Below are positions 24,910-38,600 of a DNA stretch of 64,000 nucleotides, piece by piece. The notes beneath the pieces were generated by a model that had not been told where the DNA came from, made no database searches, and was given only the letters and a program-made list of their open reading frames with translations. Location of the stretch: NCBI GenBank assembly GCA_963556255.1, contig OY744613.1, positions 39,499,286-39,563,285 on the forward strand. Direction: 5' to 3'. Positions within the stretch are counted from its first letter, which is position 1, and each line of letters starts with the position of its first letter. A program made the translations under genes and the position numbers. The stretch comes from Allolobophora icterica. Lineage: Eukaryota > Annelida > Clitellata > Crassiclitellata > Lumbricidae.

Positions 24910-26126
24910 AAGTGAAGTTGGGATAATAGTAACAATTTTTGCTCGATCCGAGGTTACAGTTGTTATTCAAACGGCGCATTTGACTGTGTTTCTCTGAACA
25001 AAATTAGGCGTAGAATTGTTCTTGTTGATGGCGAATGAACTTATAAATGATATTTTACAGGCCTAGATTTTGGAACGGCCATCCTGTATATGTTAATTTT
25101 TCCTAGTTTCTTACATTATTTGCTCTCATCTTACTTTTCTAATATCGCATGTCGATCCTATGCTACATTGCTGTCGTATTGGACTGATCTTCTGGATTGA
25201 GAATAATTAGGGCTTTGGCTTTGGTTGCCATCTGTCGATTCATTGCGCCTAAGACACCGGCGCCATAGATAAACAAAGTAACTATATTTTATTTAACGAT
25301 CTCTGTAGAGAACCAATCGTAATATGTCTAGGCATCAATCGATAGTCGCTGGTAAATAAACCCGTGTATCGTAATCGCAGTTTGCGATCGTTTATTCAAT
25401 GTGCGTCTCTGATAATTCATCAGATTGAAGCGTTGCTGTCCAATTAACAAAGTTTATTTCCTCGCTTGAAAGTAACCAATGGAAGTATTTGGTTGATGAA
25501 ATATTTCACTTCTAGTTATCTGAGCAATGTTGGCTAAATGATGAATAGTCATTTATGATGAATAATGACATTTAGTAAAACAACTCTTATTGGTTTACCC
25601 ATAACGGCGTCATACAAAGTTCTTGTAATTATAGATCTCTAAATATTCAACTCGAATAAATGTTTTGGAGATCTGTTATTAATTGTCGCAGATGAGAATT
25701 TTTGATATTTTGGGCATTCCTGAATCTCCCGCGACTTAGGACGGTTTATACTTCCGGTGAAGCATGATTCGTGTATTTTGAAAATTATCGGCTAGAAGGC
25801 CAACATTTAAAAATCACTGTAACTATTTTATTATTTGTGATAATAGATGCGTCTGTGCTGTTCTATTCAAATAACTATGTTCTGCCAGGATCTGGCTAGC
25901 TTACTCCTCTCTTCTATTATAATCTTTCTGTCTCACTTGATTCATAGTAACTTCTCTCTTTATATAATTGGTCATTTTGCTTGACTCTAATATGTTTACC
26001 ATGCACAGCGCAGTGCGTTTACTAGTGCTTCTTAATAAAGAATATATACTTACTTACTTAAGCTGCATGACCGTATACAAATATTATTACGCTGACTATA
26101 CTGCGTTCATTTACTTTCGTTCTCAG
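24910..26126. other. Intron, no features recognised
   Basis: About 1.2 kb of AT-rich intron between two cytoplasmic exons. I see no ORF, tandem repeat or transposon end of note. Confidence 0.5.
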
Positions 26127-26317
26127 ATTCGGACGAAGTAAAACCATTACTGGATAAGAAATCTCCGGAAAAACCATTAATCGATCAGAAATCTCCGGAA
26201 ACACCATTAATCGATCAGAAATCTCCGGAAAAACCAAGTGAACTGGGAAAAAAGGCAAAAAAGTCGAAGGATAAAAAATCTGGAACTACTTCAAGTAAAA
26301 GTAACGTTAATCTGTAA
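26127..26317 (+). CDS. Terminal cytoplasmic-tail exon
   Basis: Acceptor ttctcag ends at 26126. In the phase left by the previous exon it encodes DSDEVKPLLDKKSPEKPLI and continues with three copies of a 10-residue unit (KPLIDQKSPE; a 30-bp DNA repeat), then a Lys/Ser-rich end with KKAKKSKDKKS, and stops with TAA at 26315-26317. EVKPLL fits the acidic dileucine sorting motif, and each repeat carries a Ser-Pro site. The stop overlaps a good donor sequence (CT|GTAAGT at 26313), so a further exon is possible. No enzyme domain is present, which suggests an adhesion or co-receptor role. Confidence 0.65.
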
Positions 26318-27014
26318 GTTAATTTGTATGTTTTCTTTTCTGTTTAATAGCAATTAGAATTACAATTACATATCAATTCGAAATTCTTTTGAGATCTAGA
26401 AGTGTCTAGAATGAAACTTGCACAGTTAGTACACTTGTGCACCAAATGTGAAGTCTGAGATCACGTGGCAGTCACTTGTGGACAAGTTATGAATGTCTGA
26501 GATCAGATTGCCAGCGATTCGGTTGGGTTTTCTAGACCGCATCGAATGATCAGCAAGATAACCAGAATAAGAGTTTTGTCCGAAATGAGTCTGAGCAGAT
26601 AAGCTTACGTCTCCGTAAGACGTCATGTACTTTCTGAAACCGTAAGTTTTCGCATGAAGTTACTTGTCTCTAAATAGCATAGGCCTACCTTCCAAGAAAT
26701 GACTATGGAAGTTCGCCGAAAATTTTAGACTTGAAAGCCTGATTCAATGAAGGTGGAATATTATTGCTGAGCGCTTTTGACCAATCAAGTAGACATCCTT
26801 CGGTCATGGTCTAATTGCAAAGTTCCACCCAAATAAAAGAAAAAACTCATCGTTGATTTCCTGAATTATGAATGTTGTAATGAGGCCGAAGAAGCACGTG
26901 TTTGGTGCATAAGGTAGAGGAAAAGCCATTTAAGTTCCACGTCATTAATGATTTAGAATTGATCAAGTGTCGTGTTGAAGAATACGGATGTCTTCCCAGT
27001 CAATGTGCTAACCA

Positions 27015-27900
27015 CCAAGGGCGTCGCCAGAACTATGAGGTTGGAAGGGTCAATGCCTTGCCCCTCCCAACCTCATAGTTCTAGCGAGTGATTTCCAGTG
27101 GAGTACAGGGTAGTAGCTTCGCTGGGGATATGGGGCGAAGCCAGAGAAGCTGAGGATTTTTCTTTTTAACAAATATTTTGTGTTAAAAATATTTTGTGTT
27201 AAATATATTTTGTGTTAATATATTCAACAAATTCTGAATTTCACAGTTTTACTGGAACGTGAATTTTTCCAACCTAATAATTATGTAGTCGACTTTTTGC
27301 GATTTTAACTAAAATAAACTCAGTTAGCAGGTACTTACTGAACAGATCCTGCATTTTTAGTTTCTTATAATTATTGAGTCACTTGACAGCTTTCACATTT
27401 TTTAGGTTTGTTTACTGGTTTGGTAATTACTCTACACAGGTCCAATTCTTAATTAGCTCCATTCCCAAAACAGTTGGCCTTGGGTGGCAGATTAAATCTG
27501 CCTGTGAATGTCTTCTAGATATTGAAACTTTCCTCTTTCATGATTTTCCTGTACTTGCCTTTGTACAACTGGAGGACATGCCCTCTTCTCCACTCGTTTC
27601 AACCAGACTCCTTGTATCACCTGATTTAACCACTCAAGCCTACAATCTCACTCTCTGAGCATTCCTGGTGTGATCCTGCAGATGTCCGGTGCCTTGCTAT
27701 GCTGCCTTGGCATTACCTTTCAGCCACGTCTATCCATCTCGAATCACATTTCCAACCTCTCGCGCATCTGCTTCATGCACATACATGACCTCCACCGCAT
27801 TCGACCCTGCTTGATTCTACAATTGCGTGCAATATCGCTACTTCTCTATTATTTCACTCGCCAGAACCGTTACCAGAACACGCAAGCATCACCATATCAC
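27015..27900 (+). mobile_element. Repeat unit with LINE RT fragment (copy A)
   Basis: 27015-27560 matches 28897-29400 at roughly 80% by eye; both start at an AAGGGCGTCGCCAGAACTAT motif and share VGLGWQIKSA/CLLDIETF-type ORF remnants. After 27660 copy A continues with an L2-like reverse transcriptase scrap (PRLSISNHISNLSRICFMHI). Confidence 0.55.
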
Positions 27901-28024
27901 TCCCGTTCATAAATCACATTCTTATGCAAGGACCAACACTCCAGCTTCAGCCGAAGAGTAAATTTGCTGCATATGACGCAACTAGAACACGATGGAAAAC
28001 GGAAGATCCTGAACCAAATGAGAT

Positions 28025-28330
28025 TTATTCATGGGGTTCGAAAAGCACAATGCATGAAAATTCAGTCTCTGCAGACAGACGATTAATGTGATTGTCGATT
28101 TCGTCGACCGGTTGAGCGGAATTATCCGGTGTATGACTGTAATCTACAAAATAGCGTCTGATATGCCGGTGAATATCCGATGGTGATCTGGAAAGTGGTC
28201 GTTTGCGAAGCAAATTAGTAAAATCTCCAACTTTCTGGAATAGATTGACTAGCGCCCTATGACAGGAGCCCCTTAGTCTTACTTTGCTTCTTTGCATCCA
28301 GCTTGCGAACAATGTTTCTTTCTCCTGCAA
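28025..28330 (-). other. 101-codon ORF, unrecognised
   Basis: A Met-to-stop frame of 101 residues with a basic first half (SKVRLRGSCHRALVN) and an acidic His-rich second half. I recognise no domain, promoter or splice partner. Composition is not repeat-like, so it is listed, but chance or mobile-element origin is more likely than a host gene. Confidence 0.2.
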
Positions 28331-28896
28331 TTGAACTCCTAACTTTCGCCCTTATTTCGCTTATCTCTTGAACTACATTTTTCATTTCATCTTTCTGAGA
28401 AAGTTTATCTTTCCTGTGATGAATAAAATAAACTTTTTAAACATCCAAGCTTGTAGGCAATATCCTACCTCAGAACGTTTCCTGAGGTTCTCAAATAAGA
28501 TGAATGGAAGGCTTTGACCTGGTTGAAGCCATAATATTATTTCCTTTATTTATTAAAATATGCTAAAATATGCCATTTCTAAAAATACCGGTAGTTTCCA
28601 ATATTTTCTTTTTTTTTAAAATTATAGTAAAATTTTATGTTCTCTTTAGTTCTTTACTAAGAAATAAGTAAGTAAGTATCACTGAGTAATTTAAAATGCT
28701 TTACAATAAAAATATTAAATTGAGTAAAATTTATATTCCGAAAAATAGTTGAGCTCCTTGAGGCAGTCCTAAATCAAAACCAATTTCTGCCATATTTCAC
28801 AGTTTTGCTCTATGGACTCAAAGGAACTTAAAAAGTAAAGAGCCTCTCTTAATTGTTTACTTTTATTTTTTTCATACAGAACTTGAATCACCCTAA

Positions 28897-29400
28897 CCAA
28901 GGGCGTCGCCAGAACTATGAGGTTTGGAGGGCCAAGGTAGGAGAGCTGAGTGACTTCCAGTGGAGAACGGGGCAGTAGATTCGCTGGGGATATGGGGCGA
29001 AGCCCGAGAAGCTGAGGATTTTTCTTTGTAACACATATTTTGTGTTAAACATATTCAGCACATTCTGAATTTCATAGTTTTCCAACCTAATATTTAGTCG
29101 GCGTTTAAAGATTTTAACTTAAAGAAACTCAATTAGCAAGTACTCACTGAACAAATCCTGCATTTTTAGTTTCTTATACTGAGTCACTTGAAAGTCTTCA
29201 ATTTTTTAGGTTTGTTTACTTTGTTGGTAAGTTATTGGTCGTTAATTGCTATAAAAAAGGTCCAGTTCTTAGTAGCTCCAATCCCACACCAGTTGGCTTT
29301 GGGCGGCAGATTAAATCTGCCTCGGAATGTCTTCTAGATATTGAAACTTTCCCCTTCCGTGATTTTCCTGATATGTTTTGCCGCTCGGAACACGTGCGAG
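28897..29400 (+). mobile_element. Repeat unit (copy B)
   Basis: Partner of 27015-27560, same orientation, about 1.3 kb apart. It ends in an unrelated stretch. The shared sequence probably belongs to a dispersed element whose end is AAGGGCGTCGCCAG. Confidence 0.55.
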
Positions 29401-30329
29401 TTACACCCTCCCCTGAGATTAAAAAACTTCTGTACTCTGACGTAGACCCTGCTGTACAATCATGCTACTATCACTAAGCTGGAAATTAGTATAGTTACTA
29501 ATCAGTTAGTGCATGTATACTTGTATATGTCCACGGGGAATCTAGCTACAGATAATTCTCTTTTCCACAATATATTTATTATTATAAATGACAAGAGCAC
29601 GTACTCGCGTTACGGACTACAGGTTAAGAATCATGCAAATAATAATAATATTAATGACAGTGAATGTAATAATAATTATAATTATAATATTAATCTACTT
29701 ATCTTCGTTCGTGCATGTCAGTCTGTCCGTTCCTAGCGTCTCCCCATCTCCTGACTCTGCCTCGTCACTCCTTCGTTTTCCAACGTCCAACAATATTTTT
29801 CGCAGAGACCAAACCCATTGACTTGGGGCCTCAACCTGTTGTGTTGTCTTAAAACGCACTCTCCTCGCCTAACATTCTGATGCGCGGATACACATCACAC
29901 AACCATCATCGGAAAGAATGGTTTTCATGAGCTTACGGAGAAGGAGAAGGAGTAAATCTTTAAGTTTCAATGACTAAATTCTCTTATGAAAAAAAGAAAC
30001 AAGACTGCAACAGAAAATTATTTCTTTTTTTTATTCTAATTATTAATTCTGTTTTTTTATTCAAGACAAGACAAACGTTTATTGACACCAATCACCAAAT
30101 TCAATTGCATGTGAATTTTAAATAAATTTAGGGCCTATTTCAGTGCTTCACTGTATACAGTAGAAATAACTTTTAATGAACAATTGCCCAGTATCAAAGG
30201 GTTATCCCAAAAGGAGGAAAAATTGCTCCGCTGGCAGTGAGCCAAGTTTCTATCAATTTCAGTTTTTACACATAGCAGCTTTAATGATATTTGTTAAGCC
30301 TTACTAATGTAATGTAATAAAAACTTTTG

Positions 30330-30570
30330 CAGCGTACCTCGCAGCAGAGCTATTCAGAAGCGCTCTCAACGTGATATGCTTGTGCAAAAAGAAAGGTCTT
30401 ATAAGCATTTAAGTGAAGCTGGTGAAAACGCCCGAGTTTCCTGCTTCGGATCTCAAAAGGTAGTTCATTCCACAGTGAAGGACCAACCAAAGCGAGAGGT
30501 GTGTGAAGAAATTGGTTTGCTCATCAGTTCAGAAAGGCATATAGACGATAAGCCTATAATTACATAAAAC
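30330..30570 (-). mobile_element. LINE 3'-end fragment
   Basis: Reading leftward, the sequence shows a FALLNSS-like end and the order seen in the LINE ends at 48385-48560 and 34520-34680 (CAAAAAGAAAGGTCTTA on the plus strand). The bounds are approximate. Confidence 0.45.
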
Positions 30571-30879
30571 ACTGCACTAGTATTCGTTTTGTGCAAGAAC
30601 AGTACTAGGTGCATTCTAAGTCAAGAAGATACTGTTTTAGTTTTAATTTAAAAATACTTAGGCGCATTTGTCAAAAGAGTCGGAAGCGAATTCCATACAC
30701 ACTGAAATCGATAAGGAATTGAAACCTGTCTAGTTTTAGTTCGAGCAAAGTTTGTTTACCTCTGATCTATTTTATTTTTACCATCATACTCTAAAAGGAA
30801 CTCAGTTTAGAAGAAGTCCCGTAATTAACAACTTTTATTATGACATGTTTTCATCGATCAAGCAGTTGATAGTAAAATG

Positions 30880-31050
30880 CAAACATAGCTAGAAGCTGGA
30901 CAAACGATGAAAATATAGCTCAAACTATAAGGTGGATGGCCGATGAAAAACTATATCTCAAACTAGAAGCTGGATGACCGATTAAAATATAGCTCAACTA
31001 GAGCTGGATTGTCGCTGAATATGTAACTGAAACTAAAAGCTGGATGAGCG
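30880..31050. repeat. Degenerate tandem repeat around AGAAGCTGGATGACCGAT
   Basis: Four to five diverged units of roughly 40-47 bp carrying variants of AACTAGAAGCTGGATGACC and GAAAATATAGCTC. Confidence 0.7.
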
Positions 31051-31062
31051 TGAATCATTTGT

Positions 31063-31343
31063 CGTGAACCATTTCTCGGTGAACCATTTGTCCGCGAACC
31101 GTTATTTTGTTGTGACACCGCCAATACATCAAAATTACACTGAGCAGTCTTTAGTAAATTTACCTCTGTTAATTTGTTTGCCAAGCATCGACAGTTTATA
31201 TGCGTTATCGAGAGAGTGGGGTGATAAGCTAGTAAACCAGGAGTTTTAAACCTGACATTCACCTCCTCCACAGTTATATATTCACTGAAACAACTATCCA
31301 TTATGGGCAAAACTGTAATGAATGCTATTTCAAGAAGCACCAA
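31063..31343 (-). mobile_element. LINE endonuclease N-terminal scrap
   Basis: The minus strand encodes LSITHINCRCLANKLTEVNL and then FDVLAVSQ, the arrangement at the start of the apurinic-type endonuclease of CR1/jockey-like LINEs. No reverse transcriptase follows. Confidence 0.5.
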
Positions 31344-31779
31344 TTGATTTTACTTTTGTTGGTCTATCACTATGAAACATAAGGCGGTTTATCGATAATA
31401 AACATATGGAATTCGTTGATTCTCATAAGTGTCATAGTGGCCTAGCCCACGCTTGACCTTGGCAAATAACCTCTTAAAGTGAACATAGTAGGCCTACTCA
31501 GCTTGTAGTCTACAACCAGCCTGGAAATGCCACTCGGATCAGAGTAATTAGTAAATAGTTATAAACTGCGTAAAACATAATTACCTGATTTATGCTTTGC
31601 ATTTAAATCTTAAATTTGCATTTTCTCAAACTGGTTTAGGCCACTCCTTCGCTCAAGATATGTTATGCTTAAGAAATCGAACTGAAAATTATTTCTGTTA
31701 ATCGCTTATAATTCAAACTTATGTGTATAGACATTCTTGTAGTTGTTAAATTAAGAATCAGCGTTCCAGTCCGTGCTAA

Positions 31780-32420
31780 AGATGGAGACAAAACGTAAAG
31801 AAATGTCTACCAGTCCTGATGTACAGATTAGAATTATGAATCGTCTGGATCACATTGACGTAAGACTGTCTGACGTTGGACAGAAAAGAGATCTGTAGAA
31901 GACATTGCCTCCACCAATAGACTAACTAAGGCATAGACACCGTGAGCTAAGGCAAGGTCAAGCTGACGTTATGCAACGCATGTTTAGTATGGAAACTATA
32001 AAAGAGAAATCGAGTTCGTGAAACCGAGATCGAATCCAAAATTATACACCCACTTTAGCTGCCGTACCCCCTACCGTCGCACTTATCACCCTGGAAACCA
32101 CGAGAACCCCTGAAATATGTACAGTAGGCGATGCTCTGGAAGACAGTGCCGCCCAAGTTATTCTTAGACTTAGTGAGCGTATAGTGCATCAGCCACGCCC
32201 TGACTACCGTTTAACTGGAGTAGGAGCTCAGACTGTTCCTTGGCTTTAGAAGGCAAAGAACCCGATATTCGAACCTCTGCTTCCGGAAGTTAGTACTGTA
32301 AATGTTTCACGAGGGCTCAGTGAACCCTTCCTATTCAAACCGTCTGGGGTAGCGTCCAGAACGGGTGATTTTAGACTAAAGCAATGACTACTATAGCCCA
32401 GGAACGGTACCGGGAGATTA
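31780..32420 (+). pseudogene. Degraded ORF of possible mobile-element origin
   Basis: A frame starting at an ATG near 31780 reads METKRKEMSTSPDVQIRIM and continues in hydrophilic, coiled-coil-like sequence interrupted by several stops. A later stretch contains DSAAQVILRLSERIV. It may be a relic of a LINE ORF1 or gag-like protein; I do not recognise the family. Confidence 0.3.
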
Positions 32421-32864
32421 AAAAATAAATGCTAATACATTACGCTATGGCTTTGAATTACTTTCAAAGATCTTAGGTTGTTGACTCATCCTTATTAAAC
32501 GTTTTAATCTCATCAATTCTAATTGATTTCTTGATTTACGAATTTTCACAATCGACGCTAATTGGAGCCAGTTTTGCAGATTATCCAATGCTAGGGAGAA
32601 CTCCTTGCACGTTCATGAGGTCTGTACACCCGAGAAGACCACCTGGTCTGCTCTCTGACTCAGACTCTGGGTTTAAGTTATCTCCCCACCACTCAGCACT
32701 CTTTGTATGGGCCTTCATGTGTGTCTGACCCTCCACTGCTGCCTCTTCCAGTCTTCTATGTATTGTTTTACATTCTCAGTGACTCTTCACATCGGGCAGG
32801 CAAGCGCATAGAATGCCTATTAGATTTTTCTTGAGGTTGTGCTATATAATTTTTTATTTAGAAT

Positions 32865-33460
32865 ATACTAGCTGGTTTACCCGGCGTTGCTCGGGGTAAT
32901 AAGTTTCAATCCACACCACCACCACCACCACCACCACCACCACCACCACCACCACCACCACCACCACCACCACCACCACCACCACCACCACCACCACCAC
33001 CACCACCACCACCACCACCACCACCACCACCACCACCACCACCACCACCACCACCACCACCACCACAACCACCACCACCACCACCACCACCATCAGTTAA
33101 TGTGAAGTGAAATCCCTACGGCTGCGCCATCTGGCGAATCTTTAGAAATGCGTGCCGGTGACAGAGAATTGGCGGTGAAACAGAATCTTCTCGGGTGGCG
33201 CCATCTGGCGAATGAAAATAGGTCGACTCGAATTTGTAAGAAGTGGGGGCTTGGGAGAGGTTTTCGCCCGTTTTCACCATGGAAGCGGTGAAAAGGGGGA
33301 CGCGAAGCCTCACACTGGGTGTGTATTGCCCACCCCGAGACAGTAGTGAAGGTTTGGAGTGAAAAGGTGGAAAGGTGTAGAAATGCATCCCGGTCAAAGA
33401 TCGCTGTGACAGACAGACAGACAGACAGACAGAGTCTTCTCTTTATATATATAGATATAC
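32865..33460. mobile_element. Non-autonomous retroelement-like repeat with a (CAC)n tract
   Basis: Starts CTAGCTGGTTTACCCGGCGT and ends with (CAGA)n followed by TTTATATATATAGAT, a layout often seen in RTE/Proto2-type LINE or SINE tails of invertebrates. A pure (CAC)n tract of about 58 units (32917-33092) lies inside. Poly-His, poly-Val and poly-Trp ORFs are artefacts. A segment with two GCGCCATCTGGCGAAT copies (33124, 33199) is repeated 75 bp apart. Confidence 0.5.
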
Positions 33461-33639
33461 TTAGAATATTTTTATTACATTTACACATTGCAAAACACCA
33501 GAAAACATTGCATCTGAAGAAAATATGATTTTCTTCAGAGTTTTGACACAATGAAAGATCACGAAAGACTTGTCAGTTAGAATATTACTCAGAATTAACC
33601 TTTTTTCATAAATCTGTCCATTATATACTGTATTAGTAA

Positions 33640-34200
33640 GTAAGTAAGGAAGTAAGTAAGTATTTTCTTTATTTAACTGTTTGCAAGAGATTAGCACTCC
33701 AGTGTACATGCATCAAATAATACAATACATTATGCAACATTTTAAAACAAAACAGCATCACAATCAATAAGAATACAGCATTCTTCCAATGAAATTTTTC
33801 CTCATATTATTGTCCAGTGGAGTAAGCACTCTATCGTGAGACCGAGGTCGCAGAACATTATTTTTAGGTTTCTTGGGTGGGAGCAATTTGTGTAGTGCAT
33901 GACCAGGGTTGTTTAAGACCCCCGTGAGTAGGCCAACATCCGCTTTCCTACAGAGTTTGTCGAACGTTGGCCCACCCTCCGGCAGGTACCCCTGCCTAGT
34001 CATCTTGTTTATAATTGCTTGAAGTTTATTCTTATCATGCTGGGATGCAAATCCTCACCATGCGGGGCTTGCATACAGCATGCATGCCACTGTCGTCGCC
34101 CTTGTGACATCAAAGACTTCGCAAGTGTACCTTCTTATGATCATGCCCATGGTAGTTGTGTACTTCAGTATGAGCTGGACGATAGAGTATTAAGCACTGT
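33640..34200 (-). mobile_element. LINE reverse-transcriptase C-terminal fragment
   Basis: Minus strand: an ACMLYASPAW motif near 34080 with a TGA immediately after, then TRQGYLPEGGPTFDKLC, and an end with NNMRKNFIGRMLYSY. The order matches the LINE at 37.5-38.3 kb on the plus strand, so they belong to related families. Confidence 0.7.
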
Positions 34201-34514
34201 CACAACAGTTTCCATCTAATCCGCAGAAGAACTTTGCAAAATGTTCTATAGACAAAAGATCTTGTAAGAAGTTAAAGAAATAGGATGTGCACTTACTAAT
34301 TGCCACCAACAAAGACAGTATATGCATAAAAGTCAATGCAATGTTGCTGTTTAAATATTGCCCAATATATAAGTAGAACAATTGGAAGGGACATTTGAAA
34401 ATTGATGCAGCTGAAATTATTGGACATCCAACAATAATATTTTGTGATCTATGTAGTAACTGTGGAGCTACTATAATATCTTCCAAGTTAGTCTATACAT
34501 GTATTGTATTATAT

Positions 34515-35290
34515 TCGATAATTTCTAAAGCGCTTCTCTGCAGCATAGGCCATTCAGAAGCGCTCCCAGTGCAATAGACCCTGAGGTTTTGAGATGAGAG
34601 AAGGAGGAAGAAACATTTATAGCCAAGAGAATGGAGGAACGGACAGAGTAAGGAAGACCGTTCCAATGGGAGGGACCTATGCAGACAAAGGATCTAGACT
34701 GAGCCATTGAAGTCCTGACGCAGGGAACCAGAAGATCAAATCGGTCAGCAGAACGGAAAAGACAAAGTGAGGCAGCAGAATGGGACCGATGAATATGATC
34801 ACATAAATACTTTGAGGCAAGACCCAATTGAGCTTTAAGCACAAGAATGAGAACTTTGAATTGATTTTGGGCTGAAAGAGGGAGACAGTGTAGTTGTTCA
34901 AACATGAAATTGGAGATATGGCAGTACCTAGGAAGGAGAGCAAACAGTCTAGCCGCTGCCTTTAGTACCGACTGGATGGGAGAGAGTCAAACCTTAGGAG
35001 GGTCAATGAGGAGAGTATTCCAATAGTCATTTCGTGAAAAAACAAAAGCATGAATAATTGAAGTGAAGGCCAAGAAATAAAACTGAGCAATGGATAGCCC
35101 TGAGACGCCTTAGGTGGAAGTACTAGGAACGGGTAAGGTTGTAAATGTGATCTGTAAAAGTAAGAGAACTATCTGGATTGACCTCTAAATCGCAAACACT
35201 AGACGAGAACACAACAAGGGGAAATCTCTCTAATAGCAGAGCTGCAACATGTGGCTAAAATTTCACAGATGATCAAGTTTGAAGATTTTG
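34515..35290 (-). mobile_element. L2/CR1-like LINE 3' fragment
   Basis: Minus strand ORF 34905-34525 has MFEQLHCLPLSAQNQFK, AQSRSFVCIGPSHWNGLP and a short end, close in layout to the LINE at 19.6-20.7 kb. Upstream (to about 35290) the reading frame is broken repeatedly. Confidence 0.75.
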
Positions 35291-35453
35291 TGTAGCTGAG
35301 CTGAAATGAACCAATATGGTATCATTATTATACTATGGTATTCTATGGTATCATAGATTATTATTATAAATGTAAATTTGTAATTCATCTTTAAATATCA
35401 GATTAATACTGAAAAATCTCACATATAGTTGTTGTGAACTTCTTTTTGACTAT

Positions 35454-36224
<771 letters not shown>

Positions 36225-37483
36225 TGAGGGTCTGAAGATGCCAGCAAGAAGTAATAGAGGGAAAAAAGTGTACGACTGTGAATATTGTAACAAAAAGTTT
36301 ACATGTAAAGAGTTTCTCAAAAGGCACGTGTGAATTCTGTACCAAAGCTTTTACTCAACAGGGGAATCTCAAACGCCATTTAAGAACTCACAGTGGAGAA
36401 AAACCATCTGAGTGCAATTTATGTCACAAAGCATTTTCTGAGAAGAAAACTCTGTTCATTCATACGAGAACCCACACTGGAGAGAAACCGTATATATGCA
36501 ACTTGTGTTATAAAGCCTTTGCACAGAAGTCTAATCTGGATCTTCATAAAAGAACCCACACTGAGTACTCAGGAAAAACCATTCAAATGTCACTTTTGTA
36601 GTAAGGCATTTGCACACAGCAATACTCTGAAAGAGCATATAAAAACGCACAATGGAGAAAAACTGTACATTTGTCAGTTTTTCAAAACAAGTTTTATACA
36701 CAACAGTGGTCTTCGTGTGCATACGAGAACACATACTGGAGAAAAACCATACAAATGCAATTTATGCAAGAAAGCATTTACAACAAGTGGCTGTCTCAAA
36801 ATGCACATTACAACTCATGCTGGAGAAAGAGCATTTAAGTGCAATTTATGTGATAAGATATTTGCCCGAATGCGAAATCTGACACGACATACAAAAGTTC
36901 ACATTGGAGATAAGCCATACTTATGTCAGTTATGCAACAAAACATTTTTGACACTAGTCTTCATCATCTTCGTCATCATGCAATAACCCACAGTGGAGAA
37001 AAAACAAATAACTGCAGTGTCTGTCAGAAAGCATTTGCTCGGCATAAGGATTTGAAATTACACATGAGCACACACACTGGAGAAAAACCATACAAATGTG
37101 AGTCATGCGGCAAGGCATCTGCAGAGAGTAACAGGCTCAAAAACCATTTAAAACTCCACACTGGAGTAAGATCATATGAATGTCATTTATGTTCCAAATC
37201 ATTTTCAAGGAGTCATCAATTACAAAGCCATTCGAGGATCCACACCGGAAATAACACTTCTCGAGGACGTCATAATCGAACAAGCCATTTGAGAACTCGT
37301 GATGGAGAGAAACAACTTCAGCATGGTATCGTTCAAAACACTTTTGAATGTAACAGTCGTGTGAATGAGCATAACAATATGACAACTGGAGGTGATCCAT
37401 ATCAAAACGTTACATTGAGAAAGACAAACTGGAAACATCAAGGAAGTAATTTGCATAACAGATTGATGAAATTGGTCAATTAA
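36225..37483 (+). pseudogene. Polydactyl C2H2 zinc-finger array, unit B
   Basis: About eleven C2H2 fingers in one uninterrupted (intronless) stretch. The first finger is damaged by a deletion of about 35 bp near 36328 relative to unit A. Later fingers include CNLCHKAFSEKKTLFIHTRTH minus its last residue, CNLCYKAFAQKSNLDLH, CNLCKKAFTTSGCLKMH and CHLCSKSFSRSHQLQSH. Frame changes occur near 36570 and 36955, and one finger lost its second Cys (CQFF near 36675). A Ser/Asn-rich tail ends at 37483. It looks like a decayed member of a large zinc-finger transcription factor family. A LINE starts just downstream. Confidence 0.8.
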
Positions 37484-38600
37484 TTTCTTAGAAGGCCGAC
37501 AACATTGTACTAAATTCCAGGATGAATTATCTACTTTAATCCATATTAATGCCAGCATAGTTCAAGGCTCAAGTACAGGTCCTACACATTTCATTGTTTC
37601 CATATCAAGCCTTAAAACTTTACATCCTCAAAATATTCCTATGAAGGACGCTGATGACAGCTATCTCTTAATACCTTCCTCTAATAGTTCATCCATCACC
37701 TCTGAATTAGAGCACGTTGAGTCTTGGGCCAAAACTTGTAACCTGAAATTAAATCATAGTAAAACGTATGAAATGGTTTTACACAGACCCAGAGGGAATT
37801 TTACTAATATAAACGCACCTTTATCCACCCCTGGACTCGTTAGAGTTTCTCATTTATCCATCTTAGGAGTTACTATATCTGACAATTTAAACATTTCTAA
37901 TCATGTTAATCGAATTTGTAGTCAGGCCCGCCGCTCCATATATGCTATTCGCACCTTAGTAGCTCACGGTCTACAAGGACCTTGCCTATATGATGTGGTT
38001 AGAGCAACTATCCTCTCACGAATATTGTATGCTTCTCCTGCCTGGTGGGGATTTACTAACCAAAGTGATCGGGATAAGCTATCTTCAATCATAAGACGAC
38101 TTATGAGAGGACATTACTTACCTGAAGACAACCCTTCCTATGCTCAACTCTGTCAATCAGCTGATATCCGTCTCTTCTTAGCCATAAGAAGCTTTGATGG
38201 TCATGTCCTTCGTGGTCTATTGCCTCAAATTAAATCGACCGGTTACCTGTTGCGCCCCAGAGGCCATAATCTTACTTTACCTCATTCTGATAATCTGATT
38301 AGAAAAAGCTTTATTATTAGGATGCTTTTTGATGTTGTTTAATTAGTAAAACTTCTCAAAATCTGCTACCCTTTTTAGATAATAGTAACTATTATAGATT
38401 TAAATTTTCTCTCTTGTTATGATGCTTTGATTTAGTGTTATTAGTAATTTTCTACTTTTTAAAAATTTAAATGTATACTCATTTTTTTCAAATATTATTA
38501 TCTTCTTATTACTTCTATGTTTTATATTTTTCTATACTTGTTCACCAATGTGCGGTTCGCTTTTGGTTTATCAATAAAGAATATTAATAATAATATGACA
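37480..38600 (+). mobile_element. LINE reverse-transcriptase 3' portion
   Basis: From VQGSSTGPTHFIVS (near 37560) the frame runs into the catalytic ADDSYLL region (first residue altered to Asp, DADD) at 37641 and stays open for 233 codons, ending NLIRKSFIIRMLFDVV at 38342. A 3' UTR with AATAAAGAATATT follows. The C-terminal layout (LYASPAWWG, RLMRGHYLPED) matches 33640-34200. It is 5'-truncated next to the zinc-finger array. Confidence 0.8.

Noticed and set aside
32854..33105. Poly-His, poly-Val and poly-Trp ORFs
   Set aside because: Pure (CAC)n microsatellite.
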